In this document: positions 1 through 9,364 of the stretch, piece after piece
Numbering within the stretch: position 1 is the stretch's first letter
Layout of the letters: each line of letters begins with the position of its first letter
From: Phycisphaerales bacterium
GTDB taxonomy: Bacteria > Planctomycetota > Phycisphaerae > Phycisphaerales > UBA1924
Direction: 5' to 3'
Assembly: GCA_029260455.1 (NCBI GenBank)
Contig: JAJDDF010000016.1
Coordinates: forward strand, 1 to 64,000
DNA length: 64,000 nucleotides
Program-made: the position numbers and the translations under genes
The notes under the pieces: model-generated
Told to the model about the DNA's origin: nothing
The model's input: the letters and a program-made list of their open reading frames with translations, nothing else
Databases searched by the model: none

Positions 1-776
<776 letters not shown>

Positions 777-1260
777 TTTTTCAATGTCCTCCATACCACT
801 TGGCTTCACTTCCACTTTCGCTTCCGCATCACTTCGCAGCACAGAGTTCAAATTCATTGAAGGCCTGTTCTTGGCACTACGTCACACGTTCGTGTAACGC
901 GGTCCCAGTTTTACCGAAAATCCACCATGGAATAAATCCCACGACAAATTCCGGCAAACTGTCGCCGAGGCGGCGAACCTCGACAATTTTTAATCACTCA
1001 ATGGCACCTGCACATCTCTCCACATGGAAGAAATGCCAGGCTACGAGAACCACTTGAGCACGCCGAATGCTGTGACATCCGACGAGCTTGTGTTTGTACA
1101 GTCACGACAGGCCCTGCAACGGGCTTTCGGGCTCGCACCCTAGTCGCGACCGCACATCCTTGCGGTTCCCCAACTGTTCACTTGTCAAAGAATGAGCAAC
1201 TCCACCATCGCATCCGCTCTGGCAGAACTGCACCACACCCGGCCGGCAGGCTGAGTGCGG
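777..1260 (-). other. 16S rRNA leader region, no protein gene
   Basis: About 480 bases lie between the inferred rRNA promoter and the mature 16S 5' end. I see no protein gene here. The stretch holds a boxA-like element (1174-1197) and a small hairpin CCGCA/TGCGG at 1150-1165. It is probably transcribed as the 5' leader of the rRNA precursor and removed by processing; processing stems could not be assigned by eye. Confidence 0.7.
1174..1197 (-). promoter_or_regulatory. boxA-like rRNA antitermination element
   Basis: On the minus strand the leader reads GCTCATTCTTTGACAAGTGA, which resembles the rRNA boxA core (E. coli TGCTCTTTAACA) bound by NusB/NusE for antitermination. Its position, downstream of the promoter and several hundred bases ahead of 16S, fits that role. 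The assignment is by sequence resemblance and location only. Confidence 0.6.
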
Positions 1261-1266
1261 TCCGAC

Positions 1267-1294
1267 ACTGTACCAACCCCCCCATCCCTGTCAA
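1267..1294 (-). promoter_or_regulatory. Probable rRNA operon promoter
   Basis: On the minus strand a perfect -35 TTGACA (1294-1289) is followed after 16 bases by TACAGT (1272-1267) as -10, then a GC-rich discriminator (GTCGGACC). The position between the end of comF and the 16S leader fits a sigma-70-type rrn promoter, with a start expected near 1260. It is the strongest promoter-like sequence in the gap. Confidence 0.65.
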
Positions 1295-1367
1295 GTCATC
1301 AGGCCTTCCATCCCGCCTCACCCACGATTTCTCCACAAAATCTGACTTCGTCCTCGCCCGCTTATTG

Positions 1368-2222
1368 TCACTCTCTGGGCGTCACGCTCACCGCAGCACC
1401 CCACACCGATGCTGCCCCCCTTGGACCAGGCTTTCCACTGCCTTTGGGTATACCCATCGCCCCGCGGGCCGCCGCCTCCATCGTCGCCCCTGTCGTTCGC
1501 ACATCATCCACCAACACCACCCGCACCCCCTCAAACCCCGCATTACGACGCAGTCTGATCGATCCCTTCACGTTGGCTTCACGTCTGCCCGCAGGCACAT
1601 CAAGCTGGCTGGGCCTGTGCTCCCGCCAAAGCTGGGTCGCGCACGCAACACCGAGTTCCACCGCTGCCGCCCGTGCAATCACCTGGGAATGATCAATCCC
1701 ACGCACCATCCGCCGACGCCTGCTCATGGGCACCGCCTGCACCACCACCCCGCCCGCCGGCACCCCGTCAAGCACGCCCGCATCTCGAAGCGCCCGCCCC
1801 AGTTCGTGCCCGAGCGCCACGCCATAGGGCCGCACGCGCTGAAACTTCAACACGCCGACCCACTTCGCAAGGTCTCCCTCATACGCACCCAGCCGCACCA
1901 TGCGTTCGCACTTCAACTTCTGTGTGTGACACGCACCGCATCCAAACTCGCGCTGCTCGAATGGCCCCACCGTGCCGCCACATCGCGCGCAGTACGCCTC
2001 CGGCACATCGGCCTCAAACCGCGACATCCCCTGTGAAACAGGCACAACCGTCGGCGCAAGCATCAATCGTTCAAAGTGTGCCCAGAGCGCACCGATGCGC
2101 GAATCGTGCCGCTCATCAATGCCCACACTCGCATCATTATGAACCGATTGCGCAGGCTCAACAACAGGCGCAAGGGGCCACGCAAAGCGCCCACTGCCAG
2201 TGCCATGCTCACCTGCCGTCAT
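1368..2222 (-). CDS. comF: ComF family phosphoribosyltransferase-like protein
   Basis: 284 residues. The N-terminal third carries four cysteines in two CxxC pairs (78/81 and 95/98), the usual ComF zinc ribbon. The C-terminal half is a type I phosphoribosyltransferase fold with the PRPP-binding stretch VRVVLVDDVRTTGAT at about 233-247. ComF proteins support DNA uptake or DNA metabolism in several bacteria; their substrate is uncertain. The start ATG lies 3 bases after the mcsB stop, so the gene is probably co-transcribed as the last member of kdsA-mcsA-mcsB-comF. The N-terminal ~70 residues ahead of the zinc ribbon are longer than usual, so an internal start is possible. Confidence 0.85.
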   Translation of the reverse strand: MTAGEHGTGSGRFAWPLAPVVEPAQSVHNDASVGIDERHDSRIGALWAHFERLMLAPTVVPVSQGMSRFEADVPEAYCARCGGTVGPFEQREFGCGACHTQKLKCERMVRLGAYEGDLAKWVGVLKFQRVRPYGVALGHELGRALRDAGVLDGVPAGGVVVQAVPMSRRRRMVRGIDHSQVIARAAAVELGVACATQLWREHRPSQLDVPAGRREANVKGSIRLRRNAGFEGVRVVLVDDVRTTGATMEAAARGAMGIPKGSGKPGPRGAASVWGAAVSVTPRE

Positions 2223-2225
2223 GAC

Positions 2226-3302
2226 TCATCCGCACGCACTGGTCAGTCGCTCACGCAACATCGTTGCGCGCTCGATGCGCCGTTCCGCCTGATCCAGTGG
2301 GCGACCCACCAACCGCTGCAGGTGCCCAGGCTGGATCAACACCGTCAGATACGTCAACTGTTCAAGGGTGATCCCGCTCACCAGTTCTGTCGCCACCCCG
2401 AGGCGCACCTGACTCAGAAGCTGCGTTGCTTCCTCAGCTTTCATGATCCGCGCCGACCGCAACACGCCCAGCGCCCGCTGCACCTGATCTTCAAGCATCA
2501 CCCGTCGCTTACTGAGCAATGTCCGCCGCGAAGAACGCTCAAAATCAAGAATCTGCGGCAGAATCTCATGCTCAAACTGCATCAAAATATCCTGCTCACT
2601 CCGCCCCAATGTCACCTGATTCGACACCTGACAAAAATCGCCCAGTGTGTCACTGCCCTCGCCATGCACGCCGCGCACCGCAAGACTCATCGCCTTGGTG
2701 GCGCGTTTGAACTTGTCCATCTCGCCTGTGAGTTTCAACGCTGGCAGGTGCAGCATCACCGACACCCGAATCCCCGTGCCAAGATTGGTCGGACACGCTG
2801 TCAGATAGCCAAATCGCAGCGAAAACGCATAGTCCATGCGCGATTCAAGCCGGTCATCCATCGTGATTGCTTCACGAAAAGCACTTGTCAAATCAAGGCC
2901 CGGCCGCACCACCTGCAAGCGCAAATGGTCTTCCTCATTGACCATCACCGCGTATTCTTCATCCGGCGTTGAGACCGCAAGGCCGCGCCAAGGCTCACTT
3001 TTCGCCTGCTGCTGGGAAATAAGATTCCGCTCAAGCAGCACGCGCCGATCCAGTGCATGCAGCCCCGCCAGATCAACCCACATCAGATGCGAGCGCGACC
3101 GCCCCACAATCCCCGAGTCCATCAGGCATTCCTGCGCCCGCTCTTTGATCGCCTCCCGCTGGTCATCCGTTGCCCGATGCACAAAGGGAAACCCCGCCAT
3201 ATTCCGTGCAAGCCGCACCCGCGATGACACCACAACATCACCCTCGCGCCCGCTGCGCGTGAGCCATGATGCACTCGCTTCCGGGTCAAATCGTGTCATC
3301 AT
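2226..3302 (-). CDS. mcsB: Protein-arginine kinase McsB
   Basis: 358 residues, full length for the family. McsB phosphorylates arginine side chains and in Firmicutes marks proteins for ClpCP. The phosphagen-kinase fold is visible: nucleotide-binding SSRVRLARN at 26-34, the NEEDH loop at 122-126, and CPTNLGTG with the conserved cysteine at 170. The start ATG overlaps the mcsA stop, implying translational coupling with its activator. No ctsR or clpC lies beside the pair here, unlike in Firmicutes; the neighbours are kdsA and comF. Confidence 0.95.
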   Translation of the reverse strand: MMTRFDPEASASWLTRSGREGDVVVSSRVRLARNMAGFPFVHRATDDQREAIKERAQECLMDSGIVGRSRSHLMWVDLAGLHALDRRVLLERNLISQQQAKSEPWRGLAVSTPDEEYAVMVNEEDHLRLQVVRPGLDLTSAFREAITMDDRLESRMDYAFSLRFGYLTACPTNLGTGIRVSVMLHLPALKLTGEMDKFKRATKAMSLAVRGVHGEGSDTLGDFCQVSNQVTLGRSEQDILMQFEHEILPQILDFERSSRRTLLSKRRVMLEDQVQRALGVLRSARIMKAEEATQLLSQVRLGVATELVSGITLEQLTYLTVLIQPGHLQRLVGRPLDQAERRIERATMLRERLTSACG

Positions 3303-3853
3303 TCCTGACTGCCTTCATCGCGCTCTTCGCCGCCCTCGCCACGCCCGCCCTCAATCGTGCCGATCTCATCGCGCAATTTCGCCGCCCGTTCATATTCCTC
3401 TTGCGACACCGCTTCACCCAGTTCTCTGCGCAAACACATCAACCGCTGTTGCCGCTCGACCATCGACCCCGCGCGCTTCGGCACTCGCCCGATGTGCTGT
3501 TCACCCCCATCATGGGCCCGCACAAGCAAGGGAACGATTCGATCTTCAAACGTCTGGTAGCACGCCGGGCACCCGAGCAAACCCTCCGCCCGGAACTTTG
3601 CAAAGGTCAACCCGCACTCCGAACAACTGGCAATCGCCTGCTTCTTGGAAGTCTCTGCATGCCCTTGCGCCGCAACCATCTTGTGCATCATCGCGCTCAT
3701 CGTTTCCGCATCTGGCTTTTTGGGCAAGACGCCAAGCTCATTGGCGTGCGCCTCGCACAGGTGCCTTTCGCGCCGTTCACCATTGGACACAACCACCTCG
3801 TGCACCGTGGCTTCGTTGTCGCACATATCGCATTTCACGCCCATGCCGCCCAT
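3299..3853 (-). CDS. mcsA: McsA-like activator of protein-arginine kinase (UVR motif protein)
   Basis: 184 residues from ATG 3853, which has GAGG 8 bases upstream; an in-frame TTG at 3874 would add seven residues. The N-terminal half has zinc-binding CxxC pairs (C8/C11, C77/C80, C95/C98), and the C-terminal part contains a UvrB/UvrC (UVR) motif, REL..AVSQEEYERAAKLRDEI. McsA binds and activates McsB. The stop overlaps the mcsB start. The tail is an acidic, Gly/Glu-rich extension. Confidence 0.9.
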   Translation of the reverse strand: MGGMGVKCDMCDNEATVHEVVVSNGERRERHLCEAHANELGVLPKKPDAETMSAMMHKMVAAQGHAETSKKQAIASCSECGLTFAKFRAEGLLGCPACYQTFEDRIVPLLVRAHDGGEQHIGRVPKRAGSMVERQQRLMCLRRELGEAVSQEEYERAAKLRDEIGTIEGGRGEGGEERDEGSQE

Positions 3854-3891
3854 TGGTTCATCCTCTATTCCCAACTTGCCGCTATCCCAAG

Positions 3892-4821
3892 TTACCGCGA
3901 CGCAATCACATGCTCTGGGCGCTTCGTCACCCGCGCCCCATGCCGCACCACCGCCGCAATCGATGCTAACTGCTCCAGCACATCAGGCACATCCTTGAGC
4001 GCCAGCATCGTCGATGCATCACTCTGCGCCCGCTCAGGTGTTGGGTGACATTCCAGAAACACCGCATCCACTCCCGCCGCTGTCGCCGCTCGTGCAAGCA
4101 GCGCCACCCGGTCCCGCCGCCCCCCGGTCACCGAGCTCGCACCGGGAAGCTGCGCCGAATGCGTCGCATCAAAGCACACCGGCGGCGCTGACCACTCTCT
4201 GCCTGATTCTTCGTCGATACCCAGTTCCATCAGGTCGCCAACACCAATGAAATCGTTCACCAACCGGTGATACCCGAAAAATGTCCCGCGCTCTGTCACC
4301 ATCAGATTCGCACACCCCGCGCACTCGCACTTGCGGATCGGCCCCACCATCTCGCGCGGGCTCAGGAATTGCCCCTTCTTGATATTCACCCCGCACCCGT
4401 GCTTGCCCGCAGCCCTCGACGCCGCCTCTAACAGATCGGTCTGTCGGCACAAAAACGCCGGAATCTGCAAGAGGTCAACCTGCGCCGCTGCCTCATTCAC
4501 TTGCGCTGGCTCATGAATATCTGTCGTCACCGGCGCGCCAACCTGCGCCCGCACCTGCGCAAGCATCGCAAGTCCGCGCTCCACACCAGGCCCGCGCGGC
4601 GACCCGCCACTGGTCCGGTTCGCCTTATCAAATGATCCCTTGAAGATATAGCCAAGCCCAAGCGCTCCGCACGCCGCATTCACCACCTCTGCCACTTCAA
4701 GGCAAAGCTCGGCAGATTCCAACACGCACGGCCCCGCGATCACCACAAGCCCCCGGTCGCGCCCCACCTCGACAGCACCCCCCGGTCCATCAATGACGCA
4801 CCGGCGCACTGCCAGATCCAT
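3892..4821 (-). CDS. kdsA: 3-deoxy-8-phosphooctulonate synthase (KDO-8-phosphate synthase)
   Basis: 309 residues. Condenses phosphoenolpyruvate with arabinose-5-phosphate in the cytoplasm to make the KDO precursor of lipopolysaccharide. Visible family motifs: FKGSFDKANR, GPG, DIHEP, LQIPAFLCRQTDLLEAA, KKGQFLSP, GGRRDRVALLARAA and ECHPTPERAQSD. The segment VIAGPCVLES has the metal-ligand cysteine (C32), so this is the metal-dependent class; class I enzymes such as E. coli have Asn there. ATG 4821 was chosen because GAGG precedes it and homology begins just after; an upstream ATG at 4920 adds 33 unrelated residues. Its presence implies an outer membrane with KDO-type LPS. First gene of the run with mcsA, mcsB, comF. 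Confidence 0.93.
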   Translation of the reverse strand: MDLAVRRCVIDGPGGAVEVGRDRGLVVIAGPCVLESAELCLEVAEVVNAACGALGLGYIFKGSFDKANRTSGGSPRGPGVERGLAMLAQVRAQVGAPVTTDIHEPAQVNEAAAQVDLLQIPAFLCRQTDLLEAASRAAGKHGCGVNIKKGQFLSPREMVGPIRKCECAGCANLMVTERGTFFGYHRLVNDFIGVGDLMELGIDEESGREWSAPPVCFDATHSAQLPGASSVTGGRRDRVALLARAATAAGVDAVFLECHPTPERAQSDASTMLALKDVPDVLEQLASIAAVVRHGARVTKRPEHVIASR

Positions 4822-5134
4822 ATTGGCCTCGTCTTGGCTCTTCACACCAATAGTGTACGCCCCGCACCCGCGCTCAGGCCGCCCCTCACTCCTCGATTCC
4901 TTCCGGGAGCTTCTGGACAACCTGCGGATAGATCACCCCGGTGCGCAAGCCCTGCCGTCCATTGCACCGCGCTGCGCGTCCCCATGCACGTTATCTCGCA
5001 AACTCCCTCGACCTGAGTCTCATCACCCGCCGTGATCGACCGATAGCCGGTGGGCACACGTTCAGGGGGCAACGTCAACTCCCGATTGACAAGAGGCACC
5101 GATTGCAAAAGGGCATCGCGTGAAGGTTCGAAGA
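4822..5134 (-). other. Divergent intergenic region, no gene supported
   Basis: About 310 bases between kdsA (minus) and the YtpQ-like gene (plus), so both promoters should be here. A TACACT -10-like hexamer on the minus strand lies about 30 bases upstream of the kdsA start, without a convincing -35. Open minus-strand frames cross the region but lack ribosome-binding sites and recognisable domains. Confidence 0.5.
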
Positions 5135-5932
5135 ATGACACAACTTCCAAATGATCCCAAAGCCTTCGCCGAACACGTCTGTGCGATTCTCGCGCGCCTA
5201 AAGCCGTCGCTCGCCGTCGAGCTCGCAAACCCCGGCGAACTCATCGTCGATGGACGCCGCCTCGATCTCGACAACCTCCACCGCCTTGTCGTCACCGATG
5301 CCGAGCGCGGCGTCGAAATCGTCGAGCAATACCTCGATCATCTCTTCGACGAACAAACCTTCGCAGTCAACACTATGCCATGGGAAGCGGCGCGGTCGCG
5401 CATCATGCCGCGCGTTCAGCCCGAATCAATCTTCAACCATCTCTCGCGTGATCTCGTCGCGCACATTCCATTTGTCAATGACACCGTCGTTGTCTTCGTT
5501 ATCGACCTGCCCAACATGACTGTTTCAGTGACCACCGAACAAATGGCGCGCTGGGGCGTCACCGAAGAGGAACTCGATACGGTCGCCCGCGAGAACCTCG
5601 ATCAATACGCACCCACACTCGAATTCCGCACCGTCGAAGCTGAAGATGGCGGCAAAGCCGTGCTGCTCATCATGCAAGATGGCTACGACGCCTCGCGCAT
5701 TTTGCTCTCCGATCTCTTCATGACACTCGCCCCGGAGTTTGGTGGCGATTTCTACGTTGCAACGCCTTCGCGCGATATGTTCCTCGCGGTCGGTACCGAT
5801 GCAGAAGACTTCGTCGAACGCATCGCCGAGCGCGTCGAACACGACTTCGAACGCCTGCCCTACCCCATCACCGACAAGCTTTTCTACGTCACCCGTGATG
5901 GCATTGCGGGCACCGTCAGCAAAGCGGCCTAA
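5135..5932 (+). CDS. DUF1444 (YtpQ-like, UPF0354) family protein
   Basis: 265 residues from ATG 5135 (GAAGG eight bases upstream; an in-frame GTG at 5120 is an alternative). The sequence resembles the DUF1444/YtpQ family: an N-terminal helical segment, then VRPxIF-like PRVQPESIFNHLSRDL..HIPFVNDTVVVFVIDLP, and a C-terminal part with DRL-like hydrophobic strands (FGGDFYVATPSRDMFLAVG). No catalytic motif or signal peptide is evident, so it is probably cytoplasmic. The function of the family is unknown. It is transcribed away from kdsA and ends at a strong hairpin shared with the convergent neighbour. Confidence 0.8.
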   Translation: MTQLPNDPKAFAEHVCAILARLKPSLAVELANPGELIVDGRRLDLDNLHRLVVTDAERGVEIVEQYLDHLFDEQTFAVNTMPWEAARSRIMPRVQPESIFNHLSRDLVAHIPFVNDTVVVFVIDLPNMTVSVTTEQMARWGVTEEELDTVARENLDQYAPTLEFRTVEAEDGGKAVLLIMQDGYDASRILLSDLFMTLAPEFGGDFYVATPSRDMFLAVGTDAEDFVERIAERVEHDFERLPYPITDKLFYVTRDGIAGTVSKAA

Positions 5933-5941
5933 CTTCTTGTC

Positions 5942-5964
5942 CCCCTCTCCCTCAGGGAGAGGGG
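5942..5964. repeat. GGGAGAGGGG hairpin, probable bidirectional terminator / dispersed intergenic repeat
   Basis: CCCCTCTCCC (5942-5951), loop TCA, GGGAGAGGGG (5955-5964) form a perfect ten-pair stem followed by CTAGGGGAGAGGGG. It sits between two converging genes. The pattern matches a dispersed intergenic element of the CCCTCTCCCT...AGGGAGAGGG type found in many bacterial genomes, which I know only as a recurrent sequence. There is no U-tract. Confidence 0.75.
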
Positions 5965-7071
5965 CTAGGGGAGAGGGGATTCCCCGTTATCCGCAACTAC
6001 CTCAGGCACCCACGACGCCTGCACCTGTCGCACTTCCTTGAGCCCGCCACGCACCATCTCAATCAATCGCCAGTACATCACCAAGATCACCGCCGGCCCG
6101 ATGTTCGCGATGAACTGCGCCATCGACGCCGTCGGCGCGCCCCCACCGCCAAATGACACCGTGTTCGCTACAACCGCGGCAACAATAGAACCCGCAATCA
6201 CAACGAGCGGCCCCGCCCACGCCAATGCATCGGCACGCCCTCGCACCTTGGGCAGCGCCATGCGCGAACTCATCTTCCCCAGATACGTCATCGAGCGCAC
6301 ATACTGCAAGATCACGCCGATGAGCGTCAAAACCGAAGCAAAGAAAATACCCACACCCGCAATCGCAGCGCCCGCTGCAAAGCCGGTCCCCCCAATCCCG
6401 CCGCTGAGCACAATCAGAAATGGCAACGTACATGTCATCAGAATCAGCCCGAGTCGCGTGCTCCGGCGCGCCTGATCCGCCACCATCGCCTTGCCGCGCA
6501 CCGGATCCTTCGCCGTCAGCATCCACCATCCGACGGCATAGAGCAGCAAGCTGACAATCGACCACCCGCCAAAGATAATCGACTGCACTACTTGCCCGCC
6601 AAGCCCGAAGTTCATCACGCCTGTGAGGTCAAGCACAGCGCTCACCACTTGCACACCCAACATCACAAAGAGCAGCACCGACGCAATCGATACGAGCGTC
6701 GCGCCCCGGCTGAGCATCGTCACATAGCTCGGCGCCGCGGCCTCAAGCCGCCCGCCCAGTGCGCTTGGACGCGCCGGCGTCGCGCACTCCGGGCACACGC
6801 CATCAATCTGCAGCCCGCGCAAGCTGTACCCGCAGCTCCCGCAGGGAACTTCCGCTGTGATGAGCCCTTCGCGCGCTGCAATGAATACACCCGATGACCG
6901 TTGCACCGCCAACCCGCACTCCGGACACGCTCCATCGATCGCAATGCCTGTCAGGTCGTATGCGCACGACACGCACCGCGCATCAGTAGAAATTGAACCA
7001 TCCGCGCCAACTTCGAGTGCGCGAAGTTCATGTGCGTCAACACGATGCGGCGATGTGCGCCTGACTGCCAT
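5965..7071 (-). CDS. Membrane protein with two N-terminal zinc ribbons
   Basis: 368 residues. Two tandem zinc-ribbon units are visible near the N terminus: CVSCAYDLTGIAIDGACPECG (about 33-53, cysteines in two CxxC pairs) and CGSCGYSLRGLQIDGVCPEC (about 77-96). They are followed by about six hydrophobic segments separated by short loops. The ribbon pattern is repeated in three small membrane proteins at 63061-64000. Such proteins are abundant in Phycisphaerae-type planctomycetes; their function is unknown. Predicted inner-membrane location with cytoplasmic ribbons is an inference. It converges with the DUF1444 gene. Confidence 0.8.
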   Translation of the reverse strand: MAVRRTSPHRVDAHELRALEVGADGSISTDARCVSCAYDLTGIAIDGACPECGLAVQRSSGVFIAAREGLITAEVPCGSCGYSLRGLQIDGVCPECATPARPSALGGRLEAAAPSYVTMLSRGATLVSIASVLLFVMLGVQVVSAVLDLTGVMNFGLGGQVVQSIIFGGWSIVSLLLYAVGWWMLTAKDPVRGKAMVADQARRSTRLGLILMTCTLPFLIVLSGGIGGTGFAAGAAIAGVGIFFASVLTLIGVILQYVRSMTYLGKMSSRMALPKVRGRADALAWAGPLVVIAGSIVAAVVANTVSFGGGGAPTASMAQFIANIGPAVILVMYWRLIEMVRGGLKEVRQVQASWVPEVVADNGESPLP

Positions 7072-7127
7072 ACACGCCAGTCTATCGCCTTCTGTCCAGT
7101 GCCCAATGCCTCGTGCCCGGTGCCTCC

Positions 7128-8324
7128 TTAGAAATCAAAGTCCGTGTTCCGCCAGTCTTCACCCTCAGGATCGGGCAACTTCGCCGCCTGCTCCTCGGTC
7201 AACAGCCCGCGCAGCTGCGCGTACCGACCGTGCATCAACTTCTTCTTCTCCGATTCCAGCTCGGACCGCTCGCCACCGCGCCCGGCCCCGCCCATGAGAT
7301 CCTGTATTTTCACGTCAACATCCGATCGCAACATCGCCTTCTCAAGTTTTTTGTTCAGTGCCAATATCTCTGCCTCGTAGCGCTCCTGAAACCCTGCAAT
7401 CTCTGTTCGCTGCTCATCAGTCACATCCGCCATCTCAAGGACAGTGCGCACGCCGGCATCGACATATGAATCTTTGTAGAGCGATGGAAACGCCGCTTTG
7501 TCATACGCGGATGCAAACTTGTCATACGCCTCACCTTCCAACCGCAACGCAACCTGATCACGATATTTCCCATTCAAATTGCGCACTGTGATCAGCTTGT
7601 CGCGCAAGTCGGCAAACAATTCATTCATCTTGTCCATGTTGCTCAAAAAGCCGTTCTTGCGAATATCTGCCCAGGCTTCTTTCTGTTCCTCCGCCAGATC
7701 TTCAAACTCGTGCAGCTCACGATCAACCTCGCGCTCATACTGATCAAGCACCGGTGCAACAATTTCCATTTGCTCTGCATTCAACTCGAGCTCGTCGACC
7801 AGCAATACAACGTCCGCACGCAGTGCTGAAACAAACCCCAACTGACGATTGCCCATCGAACGACCGCGATACCAGCGCCGCTCGGCCCGGGGCCAATTCT
7901 CCAACTGCTCATCCGTGAGGATCAGCTTTACATCTTCAAATAGTTGCTTCTGGAGGCCCTTGCCCTTCTCAGCGAACTGCTCAAACTTCGGGCTGATATC
8001 GGCCCACGCATCGGCGCCACCACCCTGCTGCGCCTCCTCGCGAACCTGCTTGATGATGCCGCGCATGATCTCAGACAATCGCTCGAACTCGGCAGCCATC
8101 GCCGAGTGCAGGTCGTCAGTCATCGCGTGCTGCGACTCGTCAAGTTTGAGTGTGTCGGCAATCTGCTCAAGCTCGCGGCTGTTCACCGGCGGATCAAAAA
8201 GCTGCCCCCACTCGCCGCCCATCTGGGCGCGCGCCGGTGTCGCAACAACCAACACCGCCACGACCGCTGAAAGCCCCCACACCACCGCCGTGTGCCATCT
8301 GCGCAGACCAGTTCGATTCGCCAT
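7128..8324 (-). CDS. Secreted helical protein of unknown function
   Basis: 398 residues from ATG 8324, which has GGAGG nearby upstream; an earlier in-frame ATG adds 19 residues. Residues 1-34 form a signal peptide (RRW, hydrophobic VVWGLSAVVAVLVVA, then TPARAQ cleavage region). The mature protein is almost wholly charged alpha helix with recurring LTxEQ/LNAEQ-type helix starts (LTDEQLENW, LNAEQMEIV, VTDEQRTEI, LTEEQAAKL), reminiscent of Spy/CpxP-type periplasmic helical proteins but much longer. No enzyme motif is present. Probably periplasmic; role unknown. Confidence 0.75.
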   Translation of the reverse strand: MANRTGLRRWHTAVVWGLSAVVAVLVVATPARAQMGGEWGQLFDPPVNSRELEQIADTLKLDESQHAMTDDLHSAMAAEFERLSEIMRGIIKQVREEAQQGGGADAWADISPKFEQFAEKGKGLQKQLFEDVKLILTDEQLENWPRAERRWYRGRSMGNRQLGFVSALRADVVLLVDELELNAEQMEIVAPVLDQYEREVDRELHEFEDLAEEQKEAWADIRKNGFLSNMDKMNELFADLRDKLITVRNLNGKYRDQVALRLEGEAYDKFASAYDKAAFPSLYKDSYVDAGVRTVLEMADVTDEQRTEIAGFQERYEAEILALNKKLEKAMLRSDVDVKIQDLMGGAGRGGERSELESEKKKLMHGRYAQLRGLLTEEQAAKLPDPEGEDWRNTDFDF

Positions 8325-8451
8325 CACACTGCCTCCTGCGTGCGCCCGATTCCGCACGCACCGAACCCCATATCCCATCATCTACCCTGTCTTACCGCTC
8401 ACATGATTGGCGGTTTACACCCCGGCATGTCGCGCAGCCAATGTATCACCA

Positions 8452-9285
8452 TCATTTCCCCATTTGTTGCCCAAGTTGGCACCCGCGATCGCGGGCCGCC
8501 TTCACCGCCGCGGACACGATCTCCCTGAACCCCCGTTCTTCAAGCGCATTGAGCGCCGCTGCGGTCGTCCCGCCCGGGCTAGTGACTGCCTCGCGCAATG
8601 CTGCTGCTGATCGTTCATCCTCTTCCATGAGCCGGGCCGCCCCGATCATCGTCTGGCGCGCTGCCCAAGCTGCCTCGTCCGCAGTGAGCCCGACCGCTTC
8701 CCCCGCCGCCGCCATCGCCTCAGTAAGCAGAAACACATACGCTGGCCCGCTGCCCGCGACACCTGTGAAGGCATCCATCTTCTCTTCATCATCAAGCAGT
8801 AACACCTGCCCCACCGTTTTGAACAGGGCTGAAGCCCGCGCTTCGTCCGCCTCGCCTGCGCCCTGGCCTGCCGACAGGGCTGTCATTCCCCTCCCCACCA
8901 GCGCAGGAAGGTTCGGCATTGCCCGAATCACCCTCGCTTTGGGCCCCAGCGCCTCTGCCATCTTCGCTGTCGTCACCCCAGCCATCACGCTCATCACAAG
9001 CCGACCCTTAGCCGAACCATCCACAACGGCCCGAATCGCCGGGGCCACCTGCGGAAAGACCTGCGGCTTCACCGCAATCAAGACCACCGCATCCCATGCC
9101 AGAGCGCCAACCTCTGCGATTTGACCTGCAGCCCGTACCCCCTGACAGATCATCGCGCTGCACCGCTCACCATTCGGCTCTACAACGCCGACAGCGCTGG
9201 GTGCGAGGTTGCCCGAACGCACTGCCCCCTGCACAATCGCGCCGCCCATCGACCCGCCACCAATCACCAAGAGTTCGATTGCCAC
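8452..9285 (-). CDS. proC: Pyrroline-5-carboxylate reductase
   Basis: 277 residues from GTG 9285, chosen because the Rossmann strand (IELLVIGGGSMGGAI) begins immediately after it; an upstream ATG adds unrelated residues. ProC reduces pyrroline-5-carboxylate to proline with NAD(P)H. Seen: nucleotide-binding GGGSMGG, AVKPQ at the NADP region, VIRAMPNLPALVGRGMTAL, the GSGPAYVFL substrate motif, and the C-terminal TSPGGTTAAALNALEERGF signature. Length is normal. It is transcribed divergently from accA. Confidence 0.93.
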   Translation of the reverse strand: MAIELLVIGGGSMGGAIVQGAVRSGNLAPSAVGVVEPNGERCSAMICQGVRAAGQIAEVGALAWDAVVLIAVKPQVFPQVAPAIRAVVDGSAKGRLVMSVMAGVTTAKMAEALGPKARVIRAMPNLPALVGRGMTALSAGQGAGEADEARASALFKTVGQVLLLDDEEKMDAFTGVAGSGPAYVFLLTEAMAAAGEAVGLTADEAAWAARQTMIGAARLMEEDERSAAALREAVTSPGGTTAAALNALEERGFREIVSAAVKAARDRGCQLGQQMGK

Positions 9286-9364
9286 TTTGCGAAACCCCCT
9301 TGCCTGCGCGCGGGGCTGGCATCGACCCAACCCCTGTCCTCAACGCGACTACACTACCGCCTTC

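Noticed and set aside
4842-5228. Minus-strand 128-codon frame upstream of kdsA, and a short frame ending TGVIYPQVVQKLPEGIEE
   Set aside because: Overlaps the start of the YtpQ-like gene, has no start with a ribosome-binding site and no recognised domain; joining the two pieces needs a frameshift for which there is no evidence.
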